The translations under genes were made by a program, and so were the position numbers. This document shows positions 10,330-19,881 of a stretch of 64,000 nt of DNA, piece after piece (position 1 is the first letter of the stretch; every line of letters begins with the position of its first letter). This stretch comes from Ustilago trichophora (Eukaryota; Basidiomycota; Ustilaginomycetes; Ustilaginales; Ustilaginaceae), in contig OOIN01000003.1 in NCBI GenBank assembly GCA_900323505.1, forward strand, positions 1-64,000. The letters are read 5' to 3'. A model generated the notes under the pieces. That model worked only from the letters and a program-made list of their open reading frames with translations. It had not been told where the DNA came from and did no database searches.

Positions 10330-10974
10330 CACCGTGATGGTCTTGTAGCCATGACAGTAGGCTCTTCTTCACCACACACATCACCCGAAGCCAAACTCTC
10401 CGCTTACTGTGGCAATACCGACATCCCTACCACAGCTACCGACGAGCGCATCGATAGTCAGGAGATCTACGACCTCATCCGCTCCATCACCGACCCTGAA
10501 CATCCCCTCACTCTGGAACAGCTCGCCGTCGTCAATGCATCTCATATCACTGTCTCCCACGGCGAAGCATCCACCAACAAGCTCCCCCACGTCCTTCTCG
10601 AGTTTACACCCACCATTCCACACTGCAGCATGGCCACCCTCATCGGCCTCTCCCTCCGCGTCCGTCTCCTGCGCGCTCTTCCTGACCGCTTCAAAGTCGA
10701 CATTCGCGTACGTCCAGGTACACATCAGAGCGAGAATGCAGTCAACAAGCAACTCAACGATAAAGAGAGAGTCGCAGCCGCCCTCGAAAATTCGCATCTC
10801 TTCAACGTCGTACAGGGCTGTCTCGCCAGCGCGGGCAGGAGGGGAAAGAGTGCCGATGAAATTGCCGCTTACCTCAACGCTCCTCCCGCGGGCGATGGCA
10901 TTCACGATCAGGACCACCAGAACATCTGGAAGACTGTCGACGAGATCACCACTCGCATGGGCATTGCTGTTTGA
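10009..10974 (+). CDS. CIA2: MIP18-family (DUF59) cytosolic Fe-S cluster targeting protein
   Basis: The product is 321 residues. The ATG at 10009 is the first ATG in the frame; the frame is open further upstream only through a TTG. The N-terminal ~170 residues are Ser-rich with a run of about 12 Asp residues. The C-terminal half matches MIP18/Cia2: [21 protein letters not shown], then a strand and the reactive-Cys region [14 protein letters not shown], and near the end [13 protein letters not shown]. Cia2 proteins act with Cia1 and Mms19 in the cytosol and nucleus to deliver Fe-S clusters to apoproteins, including DNA polymerases and helicases. The acidic insertion is unusual compared with the roughly 160-230 residue family members, but long linkers are common in smut proteins. 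Confidence 0.92.
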
Positions 10975-11143
10975 GCGTTGCCAAGCACCTTATACTTTCT
11001 ACGATACGATACGACCAAAGCATCTCGCGTTAGTAGCATCTTTCTCGTGTCTCGGCTCTCTCTGTGCGTGCGTATAATCTGCATAAAGGGCCCTTGAGTC
11101 GTGATAGTGGGATTGCGAGTGTGCATGCATACGATACAAATAT

Positions 11144-12115
11144 TCACCTCCTGACCGGCGTCCTCGCCGCACTTGGCGGACCTGAACTAGCCATCGCCGC
11201 GCCCTCCTGCTTGATCTTCTTTTTCTTCTTCTTTGGCTTGACTGTCTCTTCTTCATCTGGCTCCAACAGCGCTTGATCGATCTCTGCCACCGGTCCCGGT
11301 TCGACGCTGAACGCAGTCTGCATTGTTTCCCTGTCGAACGGCACAATTCTCTGCGGCGTATATTCGGGTTTCAAGAGGATCGACATGAGAGAAGCACCCT
11401 TTTCGGCCTTGGCTGCTCGCATACGTTTGCTTGGAGGACGTACACGCCCTGCTAGATCGTCGACGTAGTGAGCATAAGTCGGCGGTGGTTTACTCGGTTT
11501 GCGCGCCGGTGGAGCTGATGCAGCTGATGCGGCGAGCTGGCCTGGCGACGCTGCTAGAATGGCTGACGAATCCGTGTGAAGAGAGAACGTGGGTGGTCCA
11601 CCATTGAGCTGCAGCGCAGGGGTAGAGATTCGACCGGTGCTAGAGGATGCATGTGAAGGGTGCGAAGCTAAGCCGGTGGTGGCTGCCCCGCCGGTGGGCG
11701 GATTGCCTGGTCGAGGGGTTGCATTGCCGGCCTGGCCCGACGCTTGTTGGCTACCAGACGGTGTCGCTCCTTGCACAGCGCCTGCTGCTGCCGCTGATCT
11801 GCCTGCCGTGTTGCTCGATGGTGCCGCATTGGATGACGTCGCCGCTGCTGCGTTGTTGGACGTCGTCGCTGCGGTGTCCGCCTTGACCACATCTGGATTG
11901 TACGGCCGGACAGCTCGGTCGTAGATGGGCATCAGCCCAAACAGGCTCAACATATCCTGAGTTCCATTAAGATACGCGCGTGGCAGCTCAGCCGGCTTGC
12001 TGGTAGTCGACGGCAGATATGGAGGAGGGCGATTGCCCGAGTTCAAGGAGGATGTTTCGGTTGCAGCATCGTGCTCCTCCTTCTTGACCGTTGAAGCGGC
12101 CACGTCGGCCGACAT
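11144..12115 (-). CDS. MED19: Mediator subunit 19 (Rox3)-like protein
   Basis: The product is 323 residues with ATG at 12115. Features in order: a short region ELPRAYLNGTQDMLSLFGLMPIYDRAVRP like the Med19 opening motif; an Ala/Ser/Thr/Asn-rich linker (about 75-215); THAHYVDDL-like text (TYAHYVDDLAGRVRPPSK); LMSILLKPEYTPQRIVPFD; and FSVEPGPV before a Lys-rich basic tail (KPKKKKKK). This order agrees with fungal Rox3/Med19, a head/middle component of Mediator that connects activators to RNA polymerase II. It is convergent with CIA2 (169 bp between stops) and divergent from the nucleoporin gene (399 bp). Assignment rests on motif recall, so somewhat less certain than its neighbours. Confidence 0.75.
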   Translation of the reverse strand: MSADVAASTVKKEEHDAATETSSLNSGNRPPPYLPSTTSKPAELPRAYLNGTQDMLSLFGLMPIYDRAVRPYNPDVVKADTAATTSNNAAAATSSNAAPSSNTAGRSAAAAGAVQGATPSGSQQASGQAGNATPRPGNPPTGGAATTGLASHPSHASSSTGRISTPALQLNGGPPTFSLHTDSSAILAASPGQLAASAASAPPARKPSKPPPTYAHYVDDLAGRVRPPSKRMRAAKAEKGASLMSILLKPEYTPQRIVPFDRETMQTAFSVEPGPVAEIDQALLEPDEEETVKPKKKKKKIKQEGAAMASSGPPSAARTPVRR

Positions 12116-12514
12116 GATGAGCAGTCCCTGTAGCAGTCGCTACCTTTGCTGCTGTTGCTGCTTCTGCTGCTTCTGCCGATATGTATGGTGAGTTGAAGTG
12201 CAATAGTGAAGTGATTAGGATGAAAGAGAGAGGGGATGAGAATGAAACAAGGCTCGTGCTTTTGGAAATGTCAAAGTGAATCGCCCGATTTCAAACGTCC
12301 AACGTCCCGATGTATTGTGACAAAGGCGTGTTTTTTGGCATTCAAAAGCGGATTTTGGTCTCGACCTTGCTTCGTCCTTCCAACAATCCTTGTTGTCATC
12401 ATCATCATCATCTTCTTCTTCTTCTTCATCATCACCTGCATCACCATAGCCTTCCAAGCAACACATCAGTGAAGAGCTTGGTTATTTCCCTTGAACAGCA
12501 TCGCTGCCGCCACA

Positions 12515-13941
12515 ATGTTTGGCTCCACTCCTGCCGCTTCGACCGGCTCCACACTAGGCCGATCCGCCTCCTTCTCGTTCTCGCAACCACCAGCCAACAA
12601 GCCCTTTTCAGGCACTTCTGGCGGCTTTTCTTTCGGAGGTGGTGCCAACAGCACAACGAGTGCAGCAACTACAAATGCAGCCGCAACGGCCACAGCTCCA
12701 GCTGCAGGTGGTTTTAGCTTTGGCGCCAAACCAGCAGCCACTACTGCCGCACCAGCAACCGGCGGACTCTTTGGCTCTAGCACAACCACTCAACAGCAGC
12801 CAGGTCAACAGCAGCAGCAGCAACAACAACAACAACAACAACAACAAACACAACCGCAGACAGGATTCGGAGGTGGACTGTTCGGATCTTCCAACACGGC
12901 ATCTACCTCCAACAGCCTCTTCGGAAGCAAGCCCAATCCACCTGCGGCTGGTGGCTTCTCGTTTGGCAACACTGCAACCAACAACACAGCTTCCACTTCT
13001 ACCGGTGGGCTCTTTGGCTTATCCACTCAGCCAGCACAGCAGCAACAGCCATCTACATCGCTCTTTTCCTTTGGCGGTTCTCAGCCACAACAGCAGCAGC
13101 AGCAGCAGCAGCAGCAAGCGAATAATGCCTTTCAGCCATTCCAGGCGCAACAGCAGAACCAAGTTGCAACATCGCCATTTGCACGATACGGATACTTTCA
13201 AAAGGAGCGCTTCAACGATCTTCCCGATGATGCGAGGAAGCTGGTTGAAGAGTTGGAGAATCACATCTCGGCTCAGACTCAGCTGAGAGACGAGCTCAAG
13301 ACGAAAAACTTTGGCGACGAGATTAGGAAATGTGCAGCCGAATGGCACGAGCTCGATTCTGTAAGCATCCTTTTGCCGATGTGCTATCCCCTATGGAGCT
13401 GCGAGATCATACTGACCCCTTTCGCTTTCGTTCGTCTTTGAGAATGCAGGCCCTGAAATCTCTGTCCGCGACCCTCGACACGGACGAGAACCAATCCACC
13501 GACGTAGGTCGTCTCCTCGAACGCGATCGAGCCACCACATCTACCCTCTACTCAATCATTGTCAACGCCAAAGAACCTCGCGCAACACCCACCTCTTCGG
13601 ATGGTGCTTCCTTTGTCGAGTGGCTCGAGCACTTCTTCTCTGACCTCGCCCTCGAATACCGTGACCGTATCTCCCGCTACTCTAGCACCGTCGAGACCAT
13701 CCAGCATCATCTTCAGTCGCTGTCTTCGAGGGAAACCTACACGCCCCAAGCCATCTCGGATGCGATTCACGCACAGCACGAGAGCTTCATGACCCTCGCA
13801 GGGCAGGTCGCCGGATTGCACGCAGAGGTCGATGCGTTGAAAAAGGATTACGCCAAGTGGTACAAGCAGGTCAACAGGAGTGTAAGGGATCCTTTTGGCA
13901 GTATGAACGCGTTAGCTGGCAGCGTGCCGCCCGCGTCCTAG
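12515..13941 (+). CDS. NUP49: FG nucleoporin of the Nsp1 (Nup62) channel complex, Nup49/Nup58-like
   Basis: Exons 12515-13360 and 13450-13941 flank an 89-bp intron (GTAAGC...GCAG) and join on a codon boundary, giving 445 residues. The N-terminal ~220 residues carry many FG, GLFG and FSFG repeats with three poly-Gln runs encoded by CAA/CAG repeats. The C-terminal half is helical and begins YFQKERFNDLPDDARKLVEE, continuing into predicted coiled coil. This layout is typical of the Nup49/Nup58 partner of Nsp1 and Nup57 in the central transport channel of the nuclear pore. The C-terminal domain fits Nup49/58 better than Nsp1 or Nup57. Without removing the intron, the frame would end at 13441 in unrelated sequence. 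Confidence 0.85.
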
Positions 13942-14360
13942 TTACAGACGTTCGAAAGAATAGGACAGCTGGACTTGGGACGCCATCTTTGCCGTAGAGC
14001 TGCTTCTAGATCAGACATCCTCTTGTCCATCCAATGATCGTATTATCTCCTGTGCCTGTCTGTGCTGGTATCCACTGAGTATGAAAAGCTGTGTTGCTGC
14101 CTTTCATCATCGTCATCATCAAGTCCAACCCTTGCGAGGCTGTCGTCCCGGACAGAGAGCGAAGGTGTTTGATTTGTGATTTGACATTTTGTCGTGTCGC
14201 ACAAGAAGGAATCCAAAATTCCGCATGGACCATCTGTGGACCCTTCTTTCTTGCCATCACCATTCCCTTTATCATCTGCTTCTTCTTTGACACCCTCCTC
14301 GTCCAACGTCAAGCGACTTCTTCTACTCCTTCCCTTCCCTTGGCGAAGGGCTGAGACAAG
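13942..14360. other. Intergenic region between nucleoporin and MDM10
   Basis: About 420 bp in tandem orientation. Short frames on both strands lack motifs, and no RNA gene is seen. Pyrimidine-rich sequence lies just upstream of the MDM10 ATG at 14361, as in many promoters here. Confidence 0.5.
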
Positions 14361-16334
14361 ATGCACGACTTTGTCTCTCACATCCTGCGTCAATACTTTC
14401 ATGCCACGGCTTGGAACGAGTACAACTCGTACCTCCACCTTACCTCTTCCTCTGCTGCCATCCTTGATTTCCCTGTCCCCACTGGGCTCTCGCTCTCGAT
14501 CTCTGCCTCTCCTACGCCACCGTTCTTTACAACATACCGCCTAGGGGCACTGCCCAACCTCCGTGCAGGGGTAGGATACATCTACGCAAGCACCCACAAC
14601 CCAATAGACTTTGGGAAGAGCTCAAAGGATGTCAAGCTCAAAGAGATTATCGAGCGCTTTCGCATCGTCGAGGCACCACGCAGGCCCAATTCGGTGACAA
14701 AGAGAGCCGAGGAGGAGTATTATTGGCTAGCTGGGGAGCGATTCTCAGAACCCGTCGCAGGGATCGTTGACTCGAAAGCAGGACAAGGCGAGGGAGGAGA
14801 GTACCTGGTTTACGGATGCATGCACGTCCCATCGGCTCGGTTGGACGCTCTCTGGACAAAGCGAATTAGTCCAACTTGGCAGCTGATTGTCACTGCTGTA
14901 TCCACTCCACCCAAATACCCGCTAAACGCATTGCACAGTGCAGCGCTGGCAACGCAATCTGCTTACTCTGGCGCCACAGCCGCAGGCGGAAAGGGGGCCG
15001 GTCTGGCAGGTAGCGCCGATCGCCTAGACTCTTCTACACACACGCTGTCTTCTTCCAGCGCAAACCTCAGCAGCTCGACCAGCACGCAACAGTCAACAGC
15101 GAGCACCGCTCCTGCAAGCTATGGGCTGGGCCCACCAGGTTCGACAAACTTGCAACTCACACTGCAGAGGGACACTGGAAGATGGTTTACCGAGTACAGC
15201 TACTCCGTAGACGACGCATTGTGGGGTTTTCGAGTGCTGCACAACTTTGGAACACCTGCCGACTCTGCTCCTTCCCACAGCAGCGATTCTGCCATCGCAA
15301 CGTTAACCGCAGACTCGAACAGCACCTCTACTACACTGGCAGGAGCCACGAAACCCCGCATCGACTCGACCCGCTCCGCGTTGGGCAGCAGCACCGTCGA
15401 AGACACTGATGCAGGCGGTGGACTTCGCGGTCGCTTCTCTGCGGGAGCCGAAGTATTTATCTCCACCGTCGAGAAGTCTGCCGGCCTCTCGACCGGAATT
15501 CGATTCTCCACCCTCCCCGACACCCCGCAACACAATCCCATCATCACTCCTTTGTTCGATGCCACACACTCACCGGGACCTCAAACAGAATTCACGCAAC
15601 CTCAAAATAATGGACCATCGCAACCACCAACGGTCATCACAGCCACGCTCAACCCAATGATGGGACATCTCTCCACAGCATATGCCGCACGGATGGCGAG
15701 GGATGTGGTAGTGTGCAGCAGGTTCGACTTTAACGTCTACAGCTATGAGTCCGAGTGGACGGTGGGTGCCGAATACTGGTTGAGGAGTGCGGGACATTCA
15801 CATTCGCATCCGCTTGCGGCGCCTTCGCCCAGTGCTCCTGCTATCGGAAGTGTCCACAAGGAGAAGGAGGCTGTTCGACCGGTGGCAGCTGCCCAGACGC
15901 TGTCGTTGAGGGATTCGCCCAATCTGCTCACCAACTCGACGACAAGCGAGACGAATGCGAATGCGAACGTCGATGCTTCGAGTTACTCACTCCGACCAGT
16001 GGATCCCTCACCTTCCTCACTGCCATCTACCGCAGCTCTACCATCTGACCCCAACGCACCACCAGCATCCACCCTCCCGTCCACGCTTCAAACCCTCCTC
16101 TCCCCCATCACTGGCGTCCTCAAAGCTCGCATATCTACAACCTCCGACATCCGCCTACTGTGGCAAGGTCGACTATCCAACTGTCTCCTCTCCCTGGGAG
16201 TCAAAGCCGATCTCTCCCCTTCCTCGCCAACCGCATCCTCTCTTTCATCACAATCGAACGTAGCCAAGATGGGCATTGTGAAAAGTATCGGTTTGGAAGT
16301 CATGTATTTCTCTGCTGCCGAAGAGGTCGATTGA
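14361..16334 (+). CDS. MDM10: Mdm10, outer-membrane beta-barrel of ERMES
   Basis: The product is 657 residues. The N terminus is diagnostic: it opens MHDFVSHILRQYFHATAWNEYNSY, followed by LDFPVPTGLSLSIS and LPNLRAGVGYIY, the first beta-strands of the Mdm10 barrel. Further strands recur through the protein (WFTEYSYSVDDALWGFRVLHNFG, AYAARMARDVVVCSRFDFNVYSYES), interrupted by long Ser/Thr/Ala-rich loops, which explains the length above yeast Mdm10 (493). Mdm10 anchors the ER-mitochondria encounter structure with Mmm1, Mdm12 and Mdm34 and also assists TOM/SAM assembly. The gene ends 5 bp from the stop of convergent RMT2, so the two 3' UTRs must overlap. Confidence 0.92.
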   Translation: MHDFVSHILRQYFHATAWNEYNSYLHLTSSSAAILDFPVPTGLSLSISASPTPPFFTTYRLGALPNLRAGVGYIYASTHNPIDFGKSSKDVKLKEIIERFRIVEAPRRPNSVTKRAEEEYYWLAGERFSEPVAGIVDSKAGQGEGGEYLVYGCMHVPSARLDALWTKRISPTWQLIVTAVSTPPKYPLNALHSAALATQSAYSGATAAGGKGAGLAGSADRLDSSTHTLSSSSANLSSSTSTQQSTASTAPASYGLGPPGSTNLQLTLQRDTGRWFTEYSYSVDDALWGFRVLHNFGTPADSAPSHSSDSAIATLTADSNSTSTTLAGATKPRIDSTRSALGSSTVEDTDAGGGLRGRFSAGAEVFISTVEKSAGLSTGIRFSTLPDTPQHNPIITPLFDATHSPGPQTEFTQPQNNGPSQPPTVITATLNPMMGHLSTAYAARMARDVVVCSRFDFNVYSYESEWTVGAEYWLRSAGHSHSHPLAAPSPSAPAIGSVHKEKEAVRPVAAAQTLSLRDSPNLLTNSTTSETNANANVDASSYSLRPVDPSPSSLPSTAALPSDPNAPPASTLPSTLQTLLSPITGVLKARISTTSDIRLLWQGRLSNCLLSLGVKADLSPSSPTASSLSSQSNVAKMGIVKSIGLEVMYFSAAEEVD

Positions 16335-16339
16335 AGTCA

Positions 16340-17803
16340 CTAATCAAAGACGTCCAGCTGCGCAATTGGGCAGTAGTATCGGTCCAACTGCCAGTATTTC
16401 TGCTTGACTCCTTGCCATTCTTCTTCCTTGATGCAAGGCGAGAGTGTGTGCCACTGGGTGGTGAGTCCGATTTCGCGCAGGTCGAGCTCGGAGATTCGTG
16501 TATAGACGTCATAGAAGAACTGGTTGGTCGCGCCAAGACCGTGGACTGTGAGAAACGGCGCCAGAAAACACGAAGCATTGTGCGGTGAGAAGGGAGAGTC
16601 AAGATGGGTCAGTACGAGCACTTGAAAGAGAGCGAAACGACATGAGAGAAGGCGACGGGGGGGAATAGTTGGGAGAATTGGTGAAAGTGGGGTGCAAGCG
16701 TGCCTACAGAAACTGAATCGGCTGTCAGGGCCATTCAAGATGCTTGGAAGAGCATCAAAGAACTTCTTGATATCCTTGTAATCCTGACTATAGGTATCCC
16801 AATATACGGCGTCGAAACTACCCAGTTGAGCCATCTTGTCAATATCCTCCTCAATGTCGCTGTCCTTGATCCAGTCCTCCCATCGACCTTGGAAAAGCTC
16901 GACACCTTCCATCTTGTCGAATCCTAATTGCTTTGCATAGGCAATAGCGTCTGGATGCGCTTCGATAATCACATGTCTCCCCGGCTTATACCCTTGCAGA
17001 ATGGTATCAATGATACCCAAGCCGAATCCGACGTTGAGCACGGAAAAGCCTGCAGGTTGGTTTGAACACAACAATTCGGCAGAGAGATGCATGATATCCG
17101 TCTCCCAGGGGGCCATGACCATGTTGTTGTCCTTGTCGAGGCATCGCACCTGACCAAGGGGGTCGGGGACGAATCGGAGCGGTGTGCTGAGGTACTTTTC
17201 TGTATCGTTGGCCACATCGTCTGCGGTTGGCTTCAAGGTGAGCCTTCCGTCTGCGCCGCATTCTACGATGCCATTGATATTGCTGCTGCTGCTGCTGCCG
17301 GTGGCGTCTGTTTTGGGTCGCTTGGGCTCACTCGGCCCTTGTTCCTCTACCTCTACATCTTCCTCCTCAGCATCGTCGGAGGAGTGGGCATTGAGCGCAT
17401 TGAGCAAAAAGGTCTGCCTTACACCTTCCTCCAAGATAGCCCGGTAGCACTTTTCGTGATTCATGCTCCAAGCAACCTGTGCAGCTGTGAACCCATTGGC
17501 ATCGACCGCATTCCACAAGGCTCCATGGCGTAGGAGCAGCTTTACCACTTCCAAATGGCCTTGTTCGGCGGCGAAATGCAAAGCGGACCAGTTGGCTGAG
17601 GAAGGATCTTCGTACCATACATCGACTCCTCCTTCGTCATCCTCGGCGCCGGGCGTGGGGGAGGAGGAGAGAAGAGATTGGACCAGCGACAGATCGCCTT
17701 GTTCAGCCGCGAGGTGAAGTTCCAAGTTACGTGCGACCCGAGAAGGAGGCAGAAGGTCGGTGATTTCGTCCGCTGCCGAAGTCGATGTTGATGGTGCGGC
17801 CAT
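16340..17803 (-). CDS. RMT2: Protein arginine N-methyltransferase 2 (Rmt2 type)
   Basis: Exon 1 is 17803-16708 and exon 2 is 16545-16340. The 162-bp intron (GTAGGC...CACAG) rejoins FSF to FHGLGATN as expected for the family. The product is 433 residues; the ATG at 17803 is the first in the frame. Residues ~25-120 hold ankyrin-like repeats (LHLAAEQGDLSLVQSLL, ALHFAAEQGHLEVVKLLL). An acidic linker follows, then a Rossmann methyltransferase domain with VLNVGFGLGIID (S-adenosylmethionine binding), HVIIEAHPDA and FDAVYWDTYSQDY. Rmt2 methylates the delta nitrogen of arginine, in yeast on ribosomal protein Rpl12. The ankyrin-plus-methyltransferase architecture is specific to this family. Confidence 0.94.
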   Translation of the reverse strand: MAAPSTSTSAADEITDLLPPSRVARNLELHLAAEQGDLSLVQSLLSSSPTPGAEDDEGGVDVWYEDPSSANWSALHFAAEQGHLEVVKLLLRHGALWNAVDANGFTAAQVAWSMNHEKCYRAILEEGVRQTFLLNALNAHSSDDAEEEDVEVEEQGPSEPKRPKTDATGSSSSSNINGIVECGADGRLTLKPTADDVANDTEKYLSTPLRFVPDPLGQVRCLDKDNNMVMAPWETDIMHLSAELLCSNQPAGFSVLNVGFGLGIIDTILQGYKPGRHVIIEAHPDAIAYAKQLGFDKMEGVELFQGRWEDWIKDSDIEEDIDKMAQLGSFDAVYWDTYSQDYKDIKKFFDALPSILNGPDSRFSFCRHACTPLSPILPTIPPRRLLSCRFALFQVLVLTHLDSPFSPHNASCFLAPFLTVHGLGATNQFFYDVYTRISELDLREIGLTTQWHTLSPCIKEEEWQGVKQKYWQLDRYYCPIAQLDVFD

Positions 17804-18291
17804 GGTGTTAGCGGCAGCCTCTAGGAGTCTAGGCAATGGTGAGGATGAAAAAGGGTCCAAGTGGAAGGACAACTTTTTCGCCGGTTTGACAGGTCCCAAA
17901 GGTGGCCGAGTTCCGAGATCAAGTTTAAGTTTTTGTTTTTTTGGAAGTGTAAGATCGTGATGTTCGACATTTTTGGATTGCCGAAATGGGCCGAAGGAGG
18001 GAACCGGCTATTCCTGAGCCGCTCCGGTGTAGTCTGTGCACACATCTTAGATTTTAGCAGCGTCCTGCCATCCATTGCCGGTCATCTTTTCCTTCCTTGC
18101 TTCTCTCCTTGCTTCTCTCCTTCCTTCCTTTCTATCTCGCTACATCATCCAACGCAGATCTCTAGCAAGCTATACTTTGACCGGTACCATCAAGACACAA
18201 CAATCCGCTTTTGCTCTGTCTCATCTTTTGCACAAACCTCCAGCAAGAAACCCATCTTGAAGCGTCATCCCTCCTTTATTTCGACTCTATA

Positions 18292-19395
18292 ATGCCCGGC
18301 CTGCAAACAGCCATCCTCTCCCGACTCTCCGAGGAGACCATCACCCCGACTTCTGCCACCTATGTCGGCAGTATAGACACAACCTGGTGCATCGGTTCCG
18401 TCCCACAAGGTGGCTATTCTCTCTCCATCATCCTCAATTCCGTGCTTGCCTTTATGCGCACACCCGAACTTGCATCTACCAACGTCAAATCCATCTCCCA
18501 CCTCGACCCCTTTTTGCTCTCCGCAACATACATTCAAGCTGTGACATGGACCGACTACGAGGTCCGGATCAAGGTTCTCAAGCGCGGCAAGAGCCTCTCC
18601 AACCTTCAAGCTGAGCTTTGGCAGGATGGGGTACTGCGAATCACGACCCAGGTACTGATGACCAACTTTGTGGTGCAAAAGGAATCTGCCGATCGGACCA
18701 AGGTGGGCGAACTGAAGGGTAAAGATGTCCACAATCCCATCCTCAACGGATACAGCATCACAGAGGAATCTCAGTGGGCACCCGAATTCCCGCTCTCTCC
18801 ACCGGGAAAATGTGATCCTCCACGATTCTTTGGAAACACAGCCGAGAGCGGCAAGACTTTTGGCTTTGGAGAACTCATTACCATCGCCAACGATCCCAAG
18901 CTCGATCGTCTCACCTCTACCACCTCCACACTTTCCGCTGGAGCCTATTACTCTCTCGTTCCTCAACCTTCCCCTGTACTCGACGCTGCTTTGGTTCAGT
19001 CTGGTCGTCTTTCCGAAGGGAAAAACTTTATCCCTTTCTTAGCCGACATGTTTACCTCCCCGCCTATGATGGTTCCCGGTAAACACAAATCTCACTGGTA
19101 CCCAACCCTCCATCTTACCATCGAATTCAAACGAGCTTTGCCCTCGAATGCGATCATTCAGAGAACTGCAACGTATAGCAAGGGAAAATTCATGATCAAC
19201 GGTCAACACGAAAGCGATTCCGAACTTTGGTCTCATCCCGATGACCAGCATCTCTTTGAACAAGATTTCAATCAAACCAACAAGGGCAAAAATGGCGAAA
19301 AGAGAAGTTACATCTTGGCGATTGCAAGACAAACCGCTCTGGTCCTACCATTTGCAGTTAATCAGGGAAAGACAAAGGCAAAGGCAAAACTCTAG
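18292..19395 (+). CDS. Acyl-CoA thioesterase-like (hotdog-fold) protein
   Basis: The product is 367 residues, with ATG at 18292 as the first ATG of the frame. The start of the protein contains YVGSIDTTWCIGSVPQGGYS, followed by a helix and SHLDPFLLSATYIQAV, VRIKVLKRGKSLSNLQAEL and ITTQVLMTNF: the N-terminal hotdog domain of the fungal thioesterase-like family (4HBT_3/TesB-like). A second hotdog-type half follows to the C terminus, with a tail rich in Lys. Members hydrolyse acyl-CoA thioesters, but the substrate is not predictable. No C-terminal peroxisomal SKL is present (it ends KAKL, only loosely like PTS1). It faces G3BP convergently. Confidence 0.8.
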   Translation: MPGLQTAILSRLSEETITPTSATYVGSIDTTWCIGSVPQGGYSLSIILNSVLAFMRTPELASTNVKSISHLDPFLLSATYIQAVTWTDYEVRIKVLKRGKSLSNLQAELWQDGVLRITTQVLMTNFVVQKESADRTKVGELKGKDVHNPILNGYSITEESQWAPEFPLSPPGKCDPPRFFGNTAESGKTFGFGELITIANDPKLDRLTSTTSTLSAGAYYSLVPQPSPVLDAALVQSGRLSEGKNFIPFLADMFTSPPMMVPGKHKSHWYPTLHLTIEFKRALPSNAIIQRTATYSKGKFMINGQHESDSELWSHPDDQHLFEQDFNQTNKGKNGEKRSYILAIARQTALVLPFAVNQGKTKAKAKL

Positions 19396-19881
19396 GTTCT
19401 CACATATCAGAATAGAAACCTTTGTTACATATCATATAGCTTGCGTAATTAGAACCCAAAGACTCTCTCAAAAACCATCGTCGTGATTCTCGTTCCTATC
19501 GCTTGTCCGGCCTGACGATATGTGACTCAATGAGAACGAGAAACTGCAAAACAAGGAAACCCCTGGTCTGCGATACACATGACAAACAATCAAAGATGGA
19601 ATGGTGACGAATCAAAGGCATGGTATTGAAGAAAAACTGATTGCCCTGGACTCGTCTCAAGTCAGCAACTGAATAGATGCCGGTATGTGTCTTTGTGTGT
19701 GTGTGTGTGTGTGTGAAGTTGGTACAGATGTTTCTCGAAACTGATGTGTTTGTGTGGAAAGTGTCAGTGCGTTTGTGCTAAGATCGAAGGTGGCAGAATT
19801 TGAGTTGTACAACATGAGTAGGGGAGAGAGTGAGAGAAGGGCGGCCCTGAAGCTAGTCTGAAGAAAGCTTTTCTTGAACGC
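19396..19881. other. Convergent intergenic region with a (GT)n tract
   Basis: These 486 bp separate the stops of the thioesterase-like and G3BP-like genes. They contain a (GT)9 run at about 19697-19714 and otherwise unremarkable sequence. It probably contains both 3' UTRs. No small gene is seen. Confidence 0.6.
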
